This document shows positions 26,681 to 27,424 of a stretch of DNA of 27,424 nucleotides, piece by piece. The stretch is from contig NW_008246128.1 of the NCBI RefSeq assembly GCF_000281045.1, forward strand, positions 42,804 to 70,227. The letters run 5' to 3'. The position numbers were made by a program, and so were the translations under genes. Each line of letters starts with the position of its first letter. Position 1 is the stretch's first letter. This DNA is from Saprolegnia diclina VS20 (lineage: Eukaryota; Oomycota; Saprolegniomycetes; Saprolegniales; Saprolegniaceae). The notes beneath the pieces were generated by a model. It ran no database searches, was not told where the DNA came from, and saw nothing but the letters and a program-made list of their open reading frames with translations.

Positions 26681-27232
26681 CTATTCTCGCTGTGTAAAGG
26701 CCATGATGGCCATGAGGCCGACGGCGAGGATCTTGAGGGCCGGGTAGTCGTTCATGAGGATGGTTGCCATGCCCACGTACGGGATCGAGGCGCGCGCAAT
26801 GCCAACGATATCGCCGCGCTGCAGCCAGAGCTGGCCCGGCGCGTAGAGCCCACGGTCGTCGACGTTGTTGTTGTCGCCCTTGGTCAAGTAAAAGTCGACG
26901 CCGTCCGACTTGCGCGTATGGACTTTGAGCACGCGATGGACGATCGGGATGTCCCGGTCCTTGATCTTGAAGACGACAATGTCGCCAATGTCGAGGTTGG
27001 GCTTGTTGTTGTCGAGGAAGAGGATGTCACCGCGCTGGAAAGCCGGCTCCATGCTGCCACTGAGCACGACGACGATCGGCGACTCGCCAAGCGTCCAGCC
27101 CATGAGGCCGCGCCAGATCATGAGCGCGCTCGTGATGACCATGATGAGGTTGAGCGCCTGATGCGTGAGCTGCCGCTTGTTCTTGTTGAGGCGTCGGACC
27201 TCTTCCACCTGCTGCTCGACCATCTTCATCAT
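26681..27232 (-). CDS. SEC11: Signal peptidase complex catalytic subunit SEC11
   Basis: An intronless 183-residue protein of the type I signal peptidase (S26B) family. It cleaves signal peptides from proteins entering the endoplasmic reticulum as the catalytic part of the signal peptidase complex. The N-terminal charged stretch (MMKMVEQQVEEVRRLNKNKR) is followed by a membrane helix at about 27-49. The catalytic serine is Ser60 in LSGSMEP, the catalytic His is His99 in PIVHRV, and the acidic residues lie in KGDNNNVDD (Asp120 and Asp125/126). A C-terminal hydrophobic helix (ILAVGLMAIMAF) closes the protein. All match eukaryotic SEC11 (ER type, His in place of the bacterial Lys), and the length is typical. 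The reading frame extends upstream to an ATG at 27310, but that would add 26 residues and start above the likely transcription start; I use 27232. A broken tandem copy lies about 600 bases downstream. Confidence 0.95.
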   Translation of the reverse strand: MMKMVEQQVEEVRRLNKNKRQLTHQALNLIMVITSALMIWRGLMGWTLGESPIVVVLSGSMEPAFQRGDILFLDNNKPNLDIGDIVVFKIKDRDIPIVHRVLKVHTRKSDGVDFYLTKGDNNNVDDRGLYAPGQLWLQRGDIVGIARASIPYVGMATILMNDYPALKILAVGLMAIMAFTQRE

Positions 27233-27280
27233 CGTAGCGTCGTCGGTCTCGGCCGCGGAATCGCAAAATTGAGACCACGT

Positions 27281-27289
27281 GGCAAGTGA
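27281..27289 (-). promoter_or_regulatory. SEC11: Possible initiator (Inr) of SEC11
   Basis: On the gene's strand, ATTCACTTGCC contains TCACTT, a good match to the core of the oomycete initiator YCAYTYY, about 50 bases upstream of the ATG at 27232. It sits just downstream of the inverted ACCGGAT motif, as expected for a promoter element plus start site. Confidence 0.4.
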
Positions 27290-27295
27290 ATGCCA

Positions 27296-27321
27296 ACCGG
27301 ATGACCACAATTGTATCCGGT
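27296..27321. promoter_or_regulatory. SEC11: ACCGGAT-N12-ATCCGGT inverted motif upstream of SEC11
   Basis: Exact 7-bp inverted arms lie 64 bases upstream of the SEC11 start. The same arms are kept upstream of the diverged copy (26074-26100) although the spacer differs. A dyad of this size suits a dimeric DNA-binding protein; this is inference. Confidence 0.5.
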
Positions 27322-27424
27322 ATTTACCTGTCTAATGTGATACTTTTGATCCTATCATGTATTACGAGAGGTTTTATAACGATACCAGGGGCTGTTCACG
27401 CAGCTAGCCAAGAGGAGTAGTACA

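Noticed and set aside
1-27424. tRNA or rRNA genes
   Set aside because: I looked for T-arm GGTTCGA-type sequences with matching acceptor arms and for rRNA-like stretches and found none.

Overview
The window reads as nuclear DNA of an oomycete, most likely of the Saprolegniales (Aphanomyces/Achlya/Saprolegnia type). The basis is GC-rich coding sequence, very short GT-AG introns (41-63 nt where I could place them), short intergenic spacers with CCAAT boxes and weak oomycete-style initiator sites, and a gene set that fits a stramenopile: an organellar POP-type DNA polymerase, a SEC11 signal peptidase, an SLC44/CTL-type transporter and a very large GVIN/VLIG-type GTPase. The genus is an inference; no marker gene is present.

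Layout. 1-2.2 kb: a plus-strand hypothetical gene (651-1253) that runs tail to tail into a broken gag-like retroelement remnant on the minus strand. 2.2-8.6 kb: one uninterrupted 2120-codon minus-strand gene for a GVIN/VLIG-like giant GTPase, the dominant feature. 8.9-9.4 kb: a dispersed ~228-bp repeat fused to an orphan exon of a dicarboxylate/amino-acid:cation symporter. 9.4-11.1 kb: no credible gene. 11.1-11.8 kb: a small proline-rich acidic hypothetical protein. 12.4-16.2 kb: a rearranged 'gene graveyard' with several long fold-back (hairpin) sequences, two copies of a coiled-coil gene fragment, a 5'-truncated SNF2/RAD16-type helicase tail, a 231-base assembly gap, the second copy of the dispersed repeat and a decayed plus-strand gene. 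16.4-17.9 kb: CTL-type transporter (two exons). 18.8-20.1 kb: a three-exon gene for a secreted, mucin-like single-pass membrane protein whose signal peptide lies on a small separate exon. 21.9-24.8 kb: an 11-exon POP-type family A DNA polymerase with a mitochondrial-type presequence. 25.4-27.3 kb: a tandem SEC11 pair, one intact and one broken, both with an ACCGGAT...ATCCGGT inverted motif upstream.

The intact genes are nearly all on the minus strand but do not form a pathway. They serve separate functions: cytoplasmic GTPase, membrane transport, cell-surface protein, organelle DNA replication and ER signal-peptide cleavage. The most unusual items are the giant interferon-type GTPase outside animals, the fold-back/gene-fragment cluster at 12.4-16.2 kb, and the inverted motif kept upstream of both SEC11 copies.
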